This document shows, piece after piece, positions 26,276-34,171 of a stretch of 64,000 bases of DNA (position 1 is the first letter of the stretch; every line of letters starts with the position of its first letter). Origin of the DNA: Treponema sp. (GTDB lineage: Bacteria; Spirochaetota; Spirochaetia; Treponematales; Treponemataceae); the NCBI GenBank assembly GCA_016288205.1, contig JAEEYO010000057.1:54108-118107 (forward strand), written 5' to 3'. The notes beneath the pieces were generated by a model. It was not told the origin of the DNA, did not search any database, and was given only the letters and a program-made list of their open reading frames with translations. A program made the position numbers and the translations under genes.

Positions 26276-27220
26276 TTAAATCTCATTTTGCGGGAGGTCA
26301 AGCGGAACTTTTGAATGCGAGAGATTTTGAGCCCCGGGTTTTTCAAGCGAAAGACGCTCCCTCAGCTCAAGGATTCTGTCTCCCATTCCGTTGCGGTTCC
26401 AGGCGCAGTCAGTGTAGCCCAAGTCCATGCAGGATCTCACGTGGGAAGATGAAAAATCAAGAGTGCCGGAGAATAAGCGGCCAAGGGACTCCGACGGAAA
26501 GATTTCGGTAACACGGCCGCCGCATTTGCTGACAGGGGACTCACCGCGGGGCTCCTTCAGATGCACCACAAGGATCTCGTCGCAGGACTCATTTTCCAGG
26601 GCCGAGACAGGGCAGTTGTCGCTGAGGCCTCCGTCATAATACTTCTCACGACCGATTCGCTGGGCTGGAAATACGCCGGGGATTGCGGAGCTCGCCATGA
26701 GGATTTTCAGGACATCATCCTTGCCGTAATCATTCAGGCGGAAGACGGCGCGGGCGTTCCCTGAAATGCGGGTACACGCGGCATAGAGACTTATCGGGCA
26801 CGAGCGGATGAAGGATAAGTCAAGGCTCTCGTCAATCAGTGAGCAGAGTCCCTTCCTGTCGCAGATTCCGGTCCGGGCGAGTTCCACGGCCTCATTAAAA
26901 AGATTTCCGAGCGCATCAAGAGGCTTATGTCCACCGAACAGCATGCGGAGATTTTTCATCCCCTCGCTCTTTCTGCTCTCCCACACTTTCTCATCCTGGG
27001 TGAGCACGGCATCCTGAACTTTGGTAAGCCACAGCTCCTCCGCTTTCTCCAGATTTCCCGAGGCAAAAAGCACGGAGTTCAGGGCACCCACGGAGGTACC
27101 GCTCAGGGCAGACACATATCTCTCAATCCCGGCCTCACGGAGGAATCTCCATACCCCAATCTGGTAGGCTCCCTTTCCTCCTCCGCCCGAAAGCACAAGT
27201 CCAAGTCTCTTGTCCGGCAT
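26276..27220 (-). CDS. Patatin-like phospholipase
   Basis: 314 residues. All patatin motifs are present: oxyanion loop LVLSGGGGKGAYQIG, nucleophile SALSGTSVGALN and catalytic Asp in YYDGGLSDNCPV. These enzymes hydrolyse acyl chains from lipids through a Ser-Asp dyad. No signal peptide is present, so it is cytoplasmic unless exported otherwise. The start at 27220 is the ATG nearest the conserved N-terminal strand and lies 4 nt after the stop of the upstream lipoprotein gene, so it is likely the last gene of the znuCB transcript. Confidence 0.9.
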   Translation of the reverse strand: MPDKRLGLVLSGGGGKGAYQIGVWRFLREAGIERYVSALSGTSVGALNSVLFASGNLEKAEELWLTKVQDAVLTQDEKVWESRKSEGMKNLRMLFGGHKPLDALGNLFNEAVELARTGICDRKGLCSLIDESLDLSFIRSCPISLYAACTRISGNARAVFRLNDYGKDDVLKILMASSAIPGVFPAQRIGREKYYDGGLSDNCPVSALENESCDEILVVHLKEPRGESPVSKCGGRVTEIFPSESLGRLFSGTLDFSSSHVRSCMDLGYTDCAWNRNGMGDRILELRERLSLEKPGAQNLSHSKVPLDLPQNEI

Positions 27221-27224
27221 AGTC

Positions 27225-27815
27225 TCAGAGAGCGGCTTCCCTCGTCCACACGGCGTCACCGAGCCTGAACGCGTCGAATCCGTGGCTCTCATACATTTCG
27301 AAAACCCCGGTCACCGTAATCTCATCGCCGTCCTTGGGATAAAACTCGGGGCTCTGCATGTTCTCGGGCAGCTCGAACTCAATTCCCTGGGCACAGCAGG
27401 CGGTCGCGTCCATGACTATGCAGGCGAAATAATCCTTGTTCTCCTCCTCGTCGTGTATGGCGGTCGCAATTCCGTTCAGGCGGATTTTCTTGCCGACGAA
27501 AGTCTCGGGCTCAATCATCATGTTGAAGACCTGCGAGTAAACCACCGTCGCGCTCTGCTTCGTGAGGTCAAGGTTGATGTCGGTATAAACGGGGGCATCC
27601 ACGGACACGGAAGCCACAGAGGCAGACTCAGCCTCCTGAGGTTTTTCCGCATTGCCGGATCCGGATTCAGCCGCACCGGAAGACGCTGGGCTTGACTCGG
27701 CCTCAGACCTTGCGATCAGGGTGTCCATGTCCACGATTTTTTTTCTGCCTTCCGAACAGGACACGAGCACAAGGGAAAAAACAAAGGAAAGGAACACAAA
27801 ACAAAATCTTCTCAT
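27225..27815 (-). CDS. Lipoprotein with OB-like domain, associated with znuCB
   Basis: 196 residues. A signal peptide ends in a lipobox (LVLVSC near residues 15-20). An acidic, Ala/Ser-rich linker (to about 90) is followed by a compact beta-rich domain with KKIRLNGIATAIHDEEE, IVMDATACCAQGIEFEL and DGDEITVTGVFEMYE, resembling an OB fold with a conserved Cys-Cys pair. Its position directly after znuB suggests a role in periplasmic metal handling; that is inference. The start at 27815 has GGAGG 6 nt upstream. Paralogous ACCA(Q/A) motifs are known in membrane proteins of the YcgQ type, but homology is not proven. Confidence 0.75.
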   Translation of the reverse strand: MRRFCFVFLSFVFSLVLVSCSEGRKKIVDMDTLIARSEAESSPASSGAAESGSGNAEKPQEAESASVASVSVDAPVYTDINLDLTKQSATVVYSQVFNMMIEPETFVGKKIRLNGIATAIHDEEENKDYFACIVMDATACCAQGIEFELPENMQSPEFYPKDGDEITVTGVFEMYESHGFDAFRLGDAVWTREAAL

Positions 27816-27835
27816 TTTTGCCTCCGAAAAAAGCG

Positions 27836-28687
27836 TCAGGAACGTCTCCACCGCACCGCGCCGACCGCACAGAACGCGATGAAAGCCACTATGTCAGCCG
27901 CCACGATTGTGGAGCCGACCGGGGTTCCCGCAAGGATTGAAATCAATATGCCCAGAAGCGCGCAGAATACCGAGAGTATGGCCGAGCAGATTGTGACGGA
28001 GCGGAAGCTCTTGAACACGCGCATGGCGGAGATGGCGGGGAAAATCACGAGTGCGGAAATCAGCAGGGAGCCCACGAGGTTCATTGCGAGCACGATGATC
28101 ACCGCGATGATTACAGCGATTATAAGATTGTAGAGCCTGACCCTGGTTCCAGATGCCCGCGCGAAATTCTCATCGAAAGTTACGGCGAAAATCTTGTTGT
28201 AGAAAAGCACGAAGAAGATGCAGACCACCAGCGAGAGCACGATGCAAAGCCAGACCTCCCCCTGCGTGAGCGTGAGGATTGACGTTGAGCCGAAAAGCGT
28301 CGTGCAGACATCCCCGGAGATGTTGGACGAGGACGGGAACAGGTTCATCAGCAGGTAGCCGATTGCGAGCGCGCCCACGGAAATCATCGCGATTGCGGCG
28401 TCCCCGTTTATCTTGGCGTTCTGCCCCGCCACAAGCAGAATAACCGCGCAGATTATGGTGACGGGAAGGACGAGGAACATGGAGTTGTCGAATTTCAAGA
28501 TGGTCGCAACGGCCAGAGCACCGAACGCTACGTGGGAAAGTCCGTCACCGATGTACGAGAATCTTTTGAGGACGAGCGTAACGCCGAGGAGCGACGAGCA
28601 GAGGGAGATGAGGACTCCGACAATCAGGGCGTAGCGGACGAAGGGATACTCAAAATAAAGTGCGAGCTGTGAAAAAATTTCTTCCAT
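27836..28687 (-). CDS. znuB: Zinc/manganese ABC transporter permease (ZnuB/ABC-3 family)
   Basis: 283 residues with about eight transmembrane helices. The ABC-3 permease pattern is clear: SLLGVTLVLKRFSYIGDGLS, HVAFGALAVA (conserved His in the channel), and the C-terminal VGSLLISALVIFPAISAM and GTPVGSTIVAADIVAF. It pairs with the ATPase gene 3 nt upstream. The system imports Zn2+ or Mn2+; the metal cannot be told from the permease alone. No substrate-binding znuA-like protein is encoded beside it. Confidence 0.92.
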   Translation of the reverse strand: MEEIFSQLALYFEYPFVRYALIVGVLISLCSSLLGVTLVLKRFSYIGDGLSHVAFGALAVATILKFDNSMFLVLPVTIICAVILLVAGQNAKINGDAAIAMISVGALAIGYLLMNLFPSSSNISGDVCTTLFGSTSILTLTQGEVWLCIVLSLVVCIFFVLFYNKIFAVTFDENFARASGTRVRLYNLIIAVIIAVIIVLAMNLVGSLLISALVIFPAISAMRVFKSFRSVTICSAILSVFCALLGILISILAGTPVGSTIVAADIVAFIAFCAVGAVRWRRS

Positions 28688-28690
28688 ATA

Positions 28691-29389
28691 TTATGCGTTC
28701 CTCCCTGCGAAATCCACGGCGAATTTCCGGCAGTAGTCTTCCTTTGTGCCGAAGAAAACGTCCTGTCCCAGATGAAGGATGTGGCTTGCATATTTCAGGG
28801 CCTCCTCAACGTCATGGGAAATCATGATTATGGAAATCTTCTCGTTGCGGTTCAGGTCGCTGATTATTCCGTACATATCCAGCGTCGCGTTGGGATCCAG
28901 TCCCGTAACGGGCTCGTCAAGCAGGAGGATTTTCTGAGTGGCGCACAAAGCCCTGGCCAGAAGAACCCTCTGCTGCTGTCCCCCGGAAAGCTCCCTGTAG
29001 CACCTAGTGGCAAGCTGAGAGATTCCGAGTCTCTCCATTTTTTCCGCCGCAAGCCTTTTGTCCTCCCACGTGTAAAAGGGAAGCAAAGGATTTCTTGCCT
29101 GGCACCCCGAGATGACAATCTCACGCACGGAAGCCGGAAAGTCACGCTGTATCGCCGTCTGCTGGGGAAGATAGCCAATCTCGTTCTGAGAGATTCCCTT
29201 TCCGAGCGATATTTTTCCCGAAAGGGGATTCTGGAGATGAAGCATGGTCTTTATGAGCGTGGATTTTCCCGATCCGTTCTCGCCGACGATGCACAGGTAG
29301 TCACCCTGATTCACGGTGAAGGAAAGTCCCTCCACGAGAATGGAGCCGCCATAGCCAAGAGTTAGATTCTCACAGATTATTTGTTCCAT
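28691..29389 (-). CDS. znuC: Zinc/manganese ABC transporter ATP-binding protein
   Basis: 232 residues. Walker A GENGSGKST, Q-loop IGYLPQQTAIQ, signature LSGGQQQR, Walker B ILLLDEPVTGLD and H-loop MISHDVEEAL are intact. The sequence groups with ZnuC/MntB-type importers by overall pattern and by its pairing with an ABC-3 permease. GGAGG precedes the ATG and a strong promoter lies at 29434-29462. No zur or fur gene and no clear metal-regulator box are visible. Confidence 0.92.
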   Translation of the reverse strand: MEQIICENLTLGYGGSILVEGLSFTVNQGDYLCIVGENGSGKSTLIKTMLHLQNPLSGKISLGKGISQNEIGYLPQQTAIQRDFPASVREIVISGCQARNPLLPFYTWEDKRLAAEKMERLGISQLATRCYRELSGGQQQRVLLARALCATQKILLLDEPVTGLDPNATLDMYGIISDLNRNEKISIIMISHDVEEALKYASHILHLGQDVFFGTKEDYCRKFAVDFAGRNA

Positions 29390-29433
29390 GCCGTCCTCCG
29401 CAGCAAGTCCTGAATTTGCAACCGATTTACATT

Positions 29434-29462
29434 TTTATACCAAAATAACGTGGATTTGTCAA
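29434..29462 (-). promoter_or_regulatory. Promoter of the znuCB operon
   Basis: On the minus strand TTGACA (29462-29457), 17-bp spacer, TATAAA (29439-29434), 45 nt before the znuC ATG. Confidence 0.8.
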
Positions 29463-29503
29463 CGGCATGAATTTTTCCTGGATGGAAGAGAGTTAGGGAA
29501 GTG

Positions 29504-29539
29504 CCTTAGTCACATAAATAGGGATTTATGAGACTAAGG
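29504..29539. repeat. Long hairpin at the end of the toxin-cassette block
   Basis: CCTTAGTC (29504-29511) pairs with GACTAAGG (29532-29539) and ATAAAT (29514-29519) with ATTTAT (29524-29529), separated by a two-base mismatch, with loop AGGG. No T-run follows on either strand. It overlaps the stop codon of the small gene 29506-29667. Confidence 0.65.
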
Positions 29540-29667
29540 GTGTGCGGATTCCGGCGTGCGTGGGACGCTAGATGTGGGGGTACAATCCCATAACTTGTGT
29601 CTGAGTCTTTTCCAAAACATAAAACAATGTTTGCTATCAGTAAAAGCAGAGTGACAAACTTTTTCAT
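29506..29667 (-). CDS. Truncated signal-peptide gene at the edge of the cassette block
   Basis: 53 residues. A clean signal peptide (KKFVTLLLLIANIVLCFG) is followed by about 35 residues without recognisable structure, ending at a large hairpin. GGAG lies 7 nt before the ATG. The start resembles the exported immunity-like genes upstream, so this is probably the surviving 5' end of another such gene, cut by a rearrangement. It could also be a genuine small secreted protein; nothing in the sequence decides this. Confidence 0.45.
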   Translation of the reverse strand: MKKFVTLLLLIANIVLCFGKDSDTSYGIVPPHLASHARRNPHTLSLINPYLCD

Positions 29668-29707
29668 TCTAATACTCCTACATTGCAAGAGCTAGCTTCA
29701 GCAATCT

Positions 29708-30131
29708 TTAATATCCCCAATCCAAATCAAAAATTTCATTTGCATAATAATGATATACATTTATGTCTTGATCTTTCATTTTGTCTATACGCTTCTTCAA
29801 TTTTTCTGCTTCTGATTCATTCATGTCATCCTTATGACTTACATATGTTTCACACATTGCCCATAGGTCGTCATTTTCAAGTCCATAGGCGAGTAGTTCT
29901 TCCGCTCTTTTGGGATTATCTGTCAATTTGTAATGGAAATAAAGATTCTTAATATATCGAGTATTTCCTTTTGAAACCGATTCCTCGTATTTTTTAACAT
30001 CATCCTTACTCAGAATTCGTTTTTGTATAGTACGACCGCTTATTGCCCTCGCATTTCCATATTTAGCCTGCGAGTTTATATAAGAAATGGACAGGCAAAA
30101 CAAAAAAAAAAAGAAAAAATATTTTCTTCAT
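29708..30131 (-). pseudogene. Exported Sel1/TPR-like immunity candidate, frameshifted at a T11 tract
   Basis: The body (about 120 residues) is helical and TPR/Sel1-like (KAEELLAYG-type repeat; NPKRAEELLAYGLENDDL visible). The ATG at 30131 is followed by a signal-peptide coding stretch containing eleven T. With ten T the reading would be Met-Lys-Lys-Ile-Phe-Phe-Leu-Phe-Phe-Leu and run on into the body; with eleven it hits a stop. So the gene is off in this sequence, by mutation, slippage or a base-calling error. It starts 3 nt past the stop of the toxin cassette at 30135, as expected for its immunity gene. The protein at 33631 has a similar layout. Confidence 0.65.
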
Positions 30132-30134
30132 ATT

Positions 30135-30794
30135 TCATTCTCCTATAAATTTTTGCCAATCATTCACGTGATTGTCATTTTGCTCTATTTCATAGTTTCC
30201 ATCACTACCAACAATTACAGCCTGTGCCGGTGCCCACACGACAGCGCCTTTACCTAGTGCATTTGCCAATGCTTGTGCATAGTTTATGCCATATTTTTCA
30301 CTATGGTCTCTGCCTGTAAAGCAGCTTACCAATAATATCTGCTGTCCTGGTGTATAATTTGGATGGTTTTTTATCGCGTCGGCCAGGAGTTTTGGAGCAA
30401 TAACAGATTTTCCTTCTGCGGCATTATGCATATTTATTTGGAGTACATTTCCAAATTCATCACAGGCGTTAAAGCAATCGTCTACCCACACATCCGGAAA
30501 TGCATTTATATCTGCACCAGTTCCATCGGTACTAATGCTCCATAGAACACATCCAACCCTTTCACCAACTGGCAATGTTTTGTTATCCTTCCAAACATCA
30601 CCTTCTTGAGCAATCAACTGTCCGTTAGCCCAATCCCGCTCAAACCTCCCGTCCGGGTCTATATAGCGTACTGGGTTGTTCCCGGCGTAGTGGTACAAAC
30701 GGCCATACATCGGAGCGCTGGGCTGCCGCTTGGTGTATTTTATCCACCTGTGGGAGGAGACATTCGGATTTTTCTGGCGGAGCGATGTGTTCAT
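30135..30794 (-). CDS. Orphan Rhs C-terminal toxin cassette 3 (His/Cys peptidase-like)
   Basis: 219 residues. Residues 1-50 are the end of an Rhs core (WIKYTKRQP, YHYAGNNPVRYIDPDGR); the DPDG motif is where Rhs proteins release their toxin. The variable domain (about 51-219) has QINMHNAAEG and QQILLVSCFTG followed by YAQALANALGKGAVVWAP. This His...Cys pattern, with a leaf like that of CPD/caspase-like Rhs toxins, suggests a cysteine peptidase fold, though I am not certain. It has its own ATG with AAGGAG, but no secretion domain. The next gene is its presumed immunity gene. Confidence 0.75.
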   Translation of the reverse strand: MNTSLRQKNPNVSSHRWIKYTKRQPSAPMYGRLYHYAGNNPVRYIDPDGRFERDWANGQLIAQEGDVWKDNKTLPVGERVGCVLWSISTDGTGADINAFPDVWVDDCFNACDEFGNVLQINMHNAAEGKSVIAPKLLADAIKNHPNYTPGQQILLVSCFTGRDHSEKYGINYAQALANALGKGAVVWAPAQAVIVGSDGNYEIEQNDNHVNDWQKFIGE

Positions 30795-30850
30795 CTTGGA
30801 GGACTCCTTTACATTCCTATTTTATATCAGAATCCTGATGTTTTCAACCT
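30649..30850. repeat. Rhs-core cassette repeat, copy A
   Basis: About 200 bp shared with 32091-32297 and 33397-33605. It spans the leader (including AAGGAGTCCTCC), the ATG and the first 50 or so codons of the toxin cassette. Copies A and C are nearly identical; B differs more in the leader. Confidence 0.85.
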
Positions 30851-30866
30851 ATACCATTATAGATAT

Positions 30867-31448
30867 CTAAGGCATTATTTTGTCAAAAATACTAACCAGT
30901 GTTCTCCTTAATCTTAAGTCATCACTTTTCGCAATGTCGTCAATTCTAAATTTTGGCCCGAAACTGCCGCCTGTCATCAACCAGCTTGTTACAGAATTAT
31001 TTACAAGAGTTATCAGGGAAACGGAATATCCGCGTGTGATTTCCCCTTCTATAAAAGAGTTGTTAAACTTAGTATTGCAATTCAAGCAATCACTCATATC
31101 ACACTTTATTTCAATTCGTTCTATTCTATTACGACTAATTTTATAAAGAGCTTTATTATTAATGTCTATTACAAATGCAGACCATTTGAGTCCCACATCG
31201 CCTCCTAAACATTCATATATATAATAAGTGCTTGATAATGATTCGAGCATGCTTTGAAAAACTTTGTCATCATGCATTGCATCGCGTTTCTCAAAAAACA
31301 GTTCCCATTCCCATTCTAGTTCTTTTTCTCCAGTTTCCATTTCTATTTTTTCTATCAGAATTTGGTTGTCGGGATAATACTGCTGTCCGTGAAGTTTCAT
31401 AATAATTCCCACCACTAATAAGACGCAATATAATTTTTTTTTATTCAT
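30867..31448 (-). CDS. Exported immunity candidate for the HELIH toxin
   Basis: 193 residues. A signal peptide (KKKLYCVLLVVGIIMKLHG) precedes a domain of about 170 residues that I cannot assign; it is acidic, with a Cys-x-x-Cys-x-x-x-Cys-like cluster (CDMSDCLNCNTKF, about residues 126-133). AGGAG lies 7 nt before the ATG at 31448, 15 nt after the toxin stop. Its position between toxin 2 and cassette 3 is that of a cognate immunity gene. The export signal implies that protection is needed in the periplasm. Confidence 0.65.
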   Translation of the reverse strand: MNKKKLYCVLLVVGIIMKLHGQQYYPDNQILIEKIEMETGEKELEWEWELFFEKRDAMHDDKVFQSMLESLSSTYYIYECLGGDVGLKWSAFVIDINNKALYKISRNRIERIEIKCDMSDCLNCNTKFNNSFIEGEITRGYSVSLITLVNNSVTSWLMTGGSFGPKFRIDDIAKSDDLRLRRTLVSIFDKIMP

Positions 31449-31463
31449 TCTCAATCTCCTAAA

Positions 31464-32237
31464 TTAATGTCTTTCGTCAATTTCTTTATAATAAAACGGT
31501 CTAGAAGAAACCTTCTGTTCTTTGCGAATTGAATTTTCTGTGTATTTCCCGTTAGAATAATTCCGCAAACCCACTGCCTGTAACTCACTTTGAAAACGTA
31601 CGGACAATCGACCTGGTATTGAAGCTGCTGTACCATTTATATCATGAACGGCATGTATCAATTCATGAGCCAATGAAACTGCACGAGGAGTTGCAAGTGT
31701 TAAATTTTCACCTATTGTTAGTGAAGTAGAACAGTTTTGAGGGTCAAAACTAACGACAGCACATCTTACTCCTGTTCCATTCATGCAATTGTTTACATTC
31801 TCCTGATACCCATCAGAAAAGTCCATATAAAAAGACTCGGTTGAATTACCGTTATTTTGATCGGTGAAATCTTGATCAATTATGACACAATTAGAATTTG
31901 AAATAATATCTCTAACTAGTGCTGTACCAGAGCGCTTTGAGTTGAAAATTGAAAAAAAGGATTTCCATGTACGTTTGAAAGACACCTCACCAGTATCTTC
32001 ATCAATAATTATTTTATCATTAGTAAGTTGCTGAAGATATTGCATACTTTCATTCGTATAAGATTCATCTCCACAAATATATAATTCTCTTCCATCCGGG
32101 TCTGTATAGCGTACTGGGTTGTTCCCGGCGTAGTGGTACAAACGGCCATACATCGGAGCGCAGGGCTGCCGCTTGGTGTATTTTATCCAGCTGCGGGAGG
32201 AGGCATTCGGATTTCTTTGACGGTACGGTGCGTTCAT
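31464..32237 (-). CDS. Orphan Rhs C-terminal toxin cassette 2 (M91-like zincin)
   Basis: 257 residues. The N-terminal 50 residues repeat the Rhs-core end (YHYAGNNPVRYTDPDGR). The toxin domain (about 51-257) has a zincin motif AVSLAHELIHAVHD near residue 190 and, 30 residues later, SELQAVGL, where M91-family (NleD-like) peptidases place the third, glutamate zinc ligand. A metallopeptidase effector is therefore the likely activity; the target is unknown. The protein has an ATG but no export signal, so it would need transfer into a full rhs gene or another route to be delivered. Confidence 0.8.
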   Translation of the reverse strand: MNAPYRQRNPNASSRSWIKYTKRQPCAPMYGRLYHYAGNNPVRYTDPDGRELYICGDESYTNESMQYLQQLTNDKIIIDEDTGEVSFKRTWKSFFSIFNSKRSGTALVRDIISNSNCVIIDQDFTDQNNGNSTESFYMDFSDGYQENVNNCMNGTGVRCAVVSFDPQNCSTSLTIGENLTLATPRAVSLAHELIHAVHDINGTAASIPGRLSVRFQSELQAVGLRNYSNGKYTENSIRKEQKVSSRPFYYKEIDERH

Positions 32238-32297
32238 CGTTGTGGGTTCCTACTATCACTATCTTATATTAGAATACTGATGATTTCAACCTGCATT
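32091..32297. repeat. Rhs-core cassette repeat, copy B
   Basis: Second copy of the cassette leader and Rhs-core end. The coding part from ATACATCGGAGC to CCGGGT is almost identical to copies A and C; the leader has drifted (CGTTGTGGGTTCCTAC replaces CTTGGAGGACTCC). Confidence 0.82.
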
Positions 32298-32314
32298 TCT
32301 GTTTTACAAATCAT

Positions 32315-32899
32315 CTATTTCTTCTCATCATCGGCCTTGTCATACAGAACAAACCATTTATCACCAAGGAGGTTTGACTTCATGCACTGGATGTATTCGT
32401 CAAAAGTCCTTATTTCACTTATGGGCTTGTCTATTATGCAGAGAGAATACATGGCTTTTTTAGTTCCCGAAATATCTGCCTTTGATACGCCTGTTTTCAT
32501 TTTCTTCTTTTTGGTTGCAGATTTTTTATCATTTTTTTGCTCGGGGCTGACCATTCCCTTATAGCGGTATTTTGTTTTCTTACCGGGAACCAGCTCAAGA
32601 CACAAGCTTTCATTCCAGTACGGCTCATGCGCTGAAACAAAATGGGTGCCATAAGTCGCATCATTGTTAAGGACAATCAAAAGAGTATCGTCTTCAATTT
32701 CAAAACGCCCAAACACCCCCTCTGGATAAAAATATAAGGTTCGGTCAGAGCTGTTTACAATCTCTATGTCAAAAACAAAATTACTGCTCGTAATTTTCTT
32801 CATTTTCGCGGATACATTAACAGCGTCCTCGCAAAATAAAGGAAATTCAAGTATAAATAACAAAGTAAAAAACAGTTTTCTTATCTTGCTGTGTGCCAT
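32315..32899 (-). CDS. Exported immunity candidate of the HEIVGH toxin
   Basis: 194 residues. The N-terminus (MAHSKIRKLFFTLLFILEF) is a signal peptide, followed by a beta-sandwich-like domain (for example FDIEIVNSSDRTLYFYPEG, then FEIEDDTLLIVL) and a lysine-rich segment (about 125-135). Its ATG overlaps the last codons of the zincin cassette by 19 nt, so it is the cognate immunity candidate. The first eight residues are shared with the gene at 34172, because both are read from the alternate frame of the same toxin 3' end. Confidence 0.68.
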   Translation of the reverse strand: MAHSKIRKLFFTLLFILEFPLFCEDAVNVSAKMKKITSSNFVFDIEIVNSSDRTLYFYPEGVFGRFEIEDDTLLIVLNNDATYGTHFVSAHEPYWNESLCLELVPGKKTKYRYKGMVSPEQKNDKKSATKKKKMKTGVSKADISGTKKAMYSLCIIDKPISEIRTFDEYIQCMKSNLLGDKWFVLYDKADDEKK

Positions 32900-33544
32900 G
32901 GTTCTTCATCCCTCATTTGATCAGTCATTTGTAAGTCTTCTAAAACTCGATTTTCGTTTTCCACTGCATTTTCATCATTCCTTGATCCTCCTGCAGAAAT
33001 GGGATCCGCATGACCGACAATTTCATGCATCAGCAATCTTTCTATTGGAGCATTCCAACGACCTTTTTTCATAACATAAATAAAAATTTCCGAAGGATCC
33101 TCTTCATAGAGATTAAACAATGTGCAAGCGCCTCCATACCTCTTTTTTACATCCACAGGCTGTCCCCAAAGTTCTTCACGCCCTTTTTTTGAAAACAAGA
33201 GACCTATTTCTGTGTTTTCATCAGCTATGCATCTATCTATTGCATCTGAATAAATAATTGACCCCCTGCTCGTTTATCTCATCAGTCTTTTCCAAATATC
33301 CTTCGTCATTAACTTTGTATTGTGAATACGAATACTTGTTTAAAGCATTTAATAATATTTTTTCTTCTTTTGATGTACCATATACATAGACAGTTCTTCC
33401 GTCCGGGTCTATATAGCGTACCGGGTTGTTGCCCGCGTAGTGGTACAAACGGCCATACATCGGAGCGCAGGGCTGACGTTTGGTGTATTTTATCCACCTG
33501 TGGGAGGAGGCATTCGGATTTTTCTGGCGGAGCGATGTGTTCAT
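32881..33544 (-). pseudogene. Orphan Rhs C-terminal toxin cassette 1 (HEIVGH zincin), frameshifted
   Basis: The first 103 codons carry the Rhs-core end and the start of the toxin, stopping at 33233. From the G5 tract (minus strand; 33262-33266) a second frame continues SIIYSDAIDRCIADENTEIG, then GQPVDVKKRYGGAC, LLMHEIVGHADPISAG and ENAVENENRV, ending EEPWHTAR. Reading the tract as four G joins the two parts into one protein of about 220 residues. HEIVGH is a zincin motif, and the ENENRV block recurs in Rhs zincin toxins. The cassette is inactive as read, unless slippage restores it. Confidence 0.78.
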
Positions 33545-33605
33545 CTTGGAGGACTCCTTTACATTCCTATCTTACATCAGAATCCTGATGATTTCAACCT
33601 GCATT
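33397..33605. repeat. Rhs-core cassette repeat, copy C
   Basis: Third copy, closely matching copy A over leader and coding part; it ends with TTTCAACCTGCATT as does copy B. Confidence 0.85.
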
Positions 33606-33630
33606 CACAACCATTTGTTTAGTTGGAAAT

Positions 33631-34137
33631 CTAATCATCAATTATAATCCCCTGCCGTTTTAATTCTATTCTCTCTATTTCCCTCGGATTTATTTTATTA
33701 AACCATTCGAGTGCGTCCTCATAATCATTCTCCGCAAGTCTTCGCAAAACATCATAGCTTTCAACATCAGTCAAATCCTCGCCACGCAAAGAACAACGAT
33801 TTATAAGAAGAAAGAGACATCTAGGACTGTTTTGAGCCGCACCGATCTTCAAGTAATACTCAGCTTCATCACTATACCATGAGTCTTGAAGTATCAGATG
33901 ATACAGGCCTAATTGATACACAACCTCTTCATCCGTACATCCCTCTTCAACAAGTTTCACATAGCTTTCATATTGCTCTCTTGTCAGATTTTCGCCGCGA
34001 GTAGATCGTGTAGACGGAGTTTTGGTATAATCCTTTTTTCCCTCTATATTTCTTTCGTACAACTTTGATTTCGGCGCACAAAAAGCAAAGCCAGTGAAAA
34101 GAACTAAGATCATAAAATTGGCTAGAGTTTTTTTCAT
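33631..34137 (-). CDS. Exported Sel1/TPR-like immunity candidate without its toxin
   Basis: 168 residues. Signal peptide (KKTLANFMILVLFTGFAFCA), a short basic linker, then helical Sel1/TPR-like repeats (DEEVVYQLGLYHLILQ, EYYLKIGAAQNSPRCLFLL). The layout matches the frameshifted gene at 29708. It lies upstream of cassette 1 and downstream of the gene at 34172; no toxin precedes it directly, so it is probably an orphan immunity gene kept after its toxin was lost. GGGGGA lies 5 nt before the ATG. Confidence 0.65.
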   Translation of the reverse strand: MKKTLANFMILVLFTGFAFCAPKSKLYERNIEGKKDYTKTPSTRSTRGENLTREQYESYVKLVEEGCTDEEVVYQLGLYHLILQDSWYSDEAEYYLKIGAAQNSPRCLFLLINRCSLRGEDLTDVESYDVLRRLAENDYEDALEWFNKINPREIERIELKRQGIIIDD

Positions 34138-34171
34138 AAAGTCCCCCTATTCTCTTTCCAACAGTTGCAAA

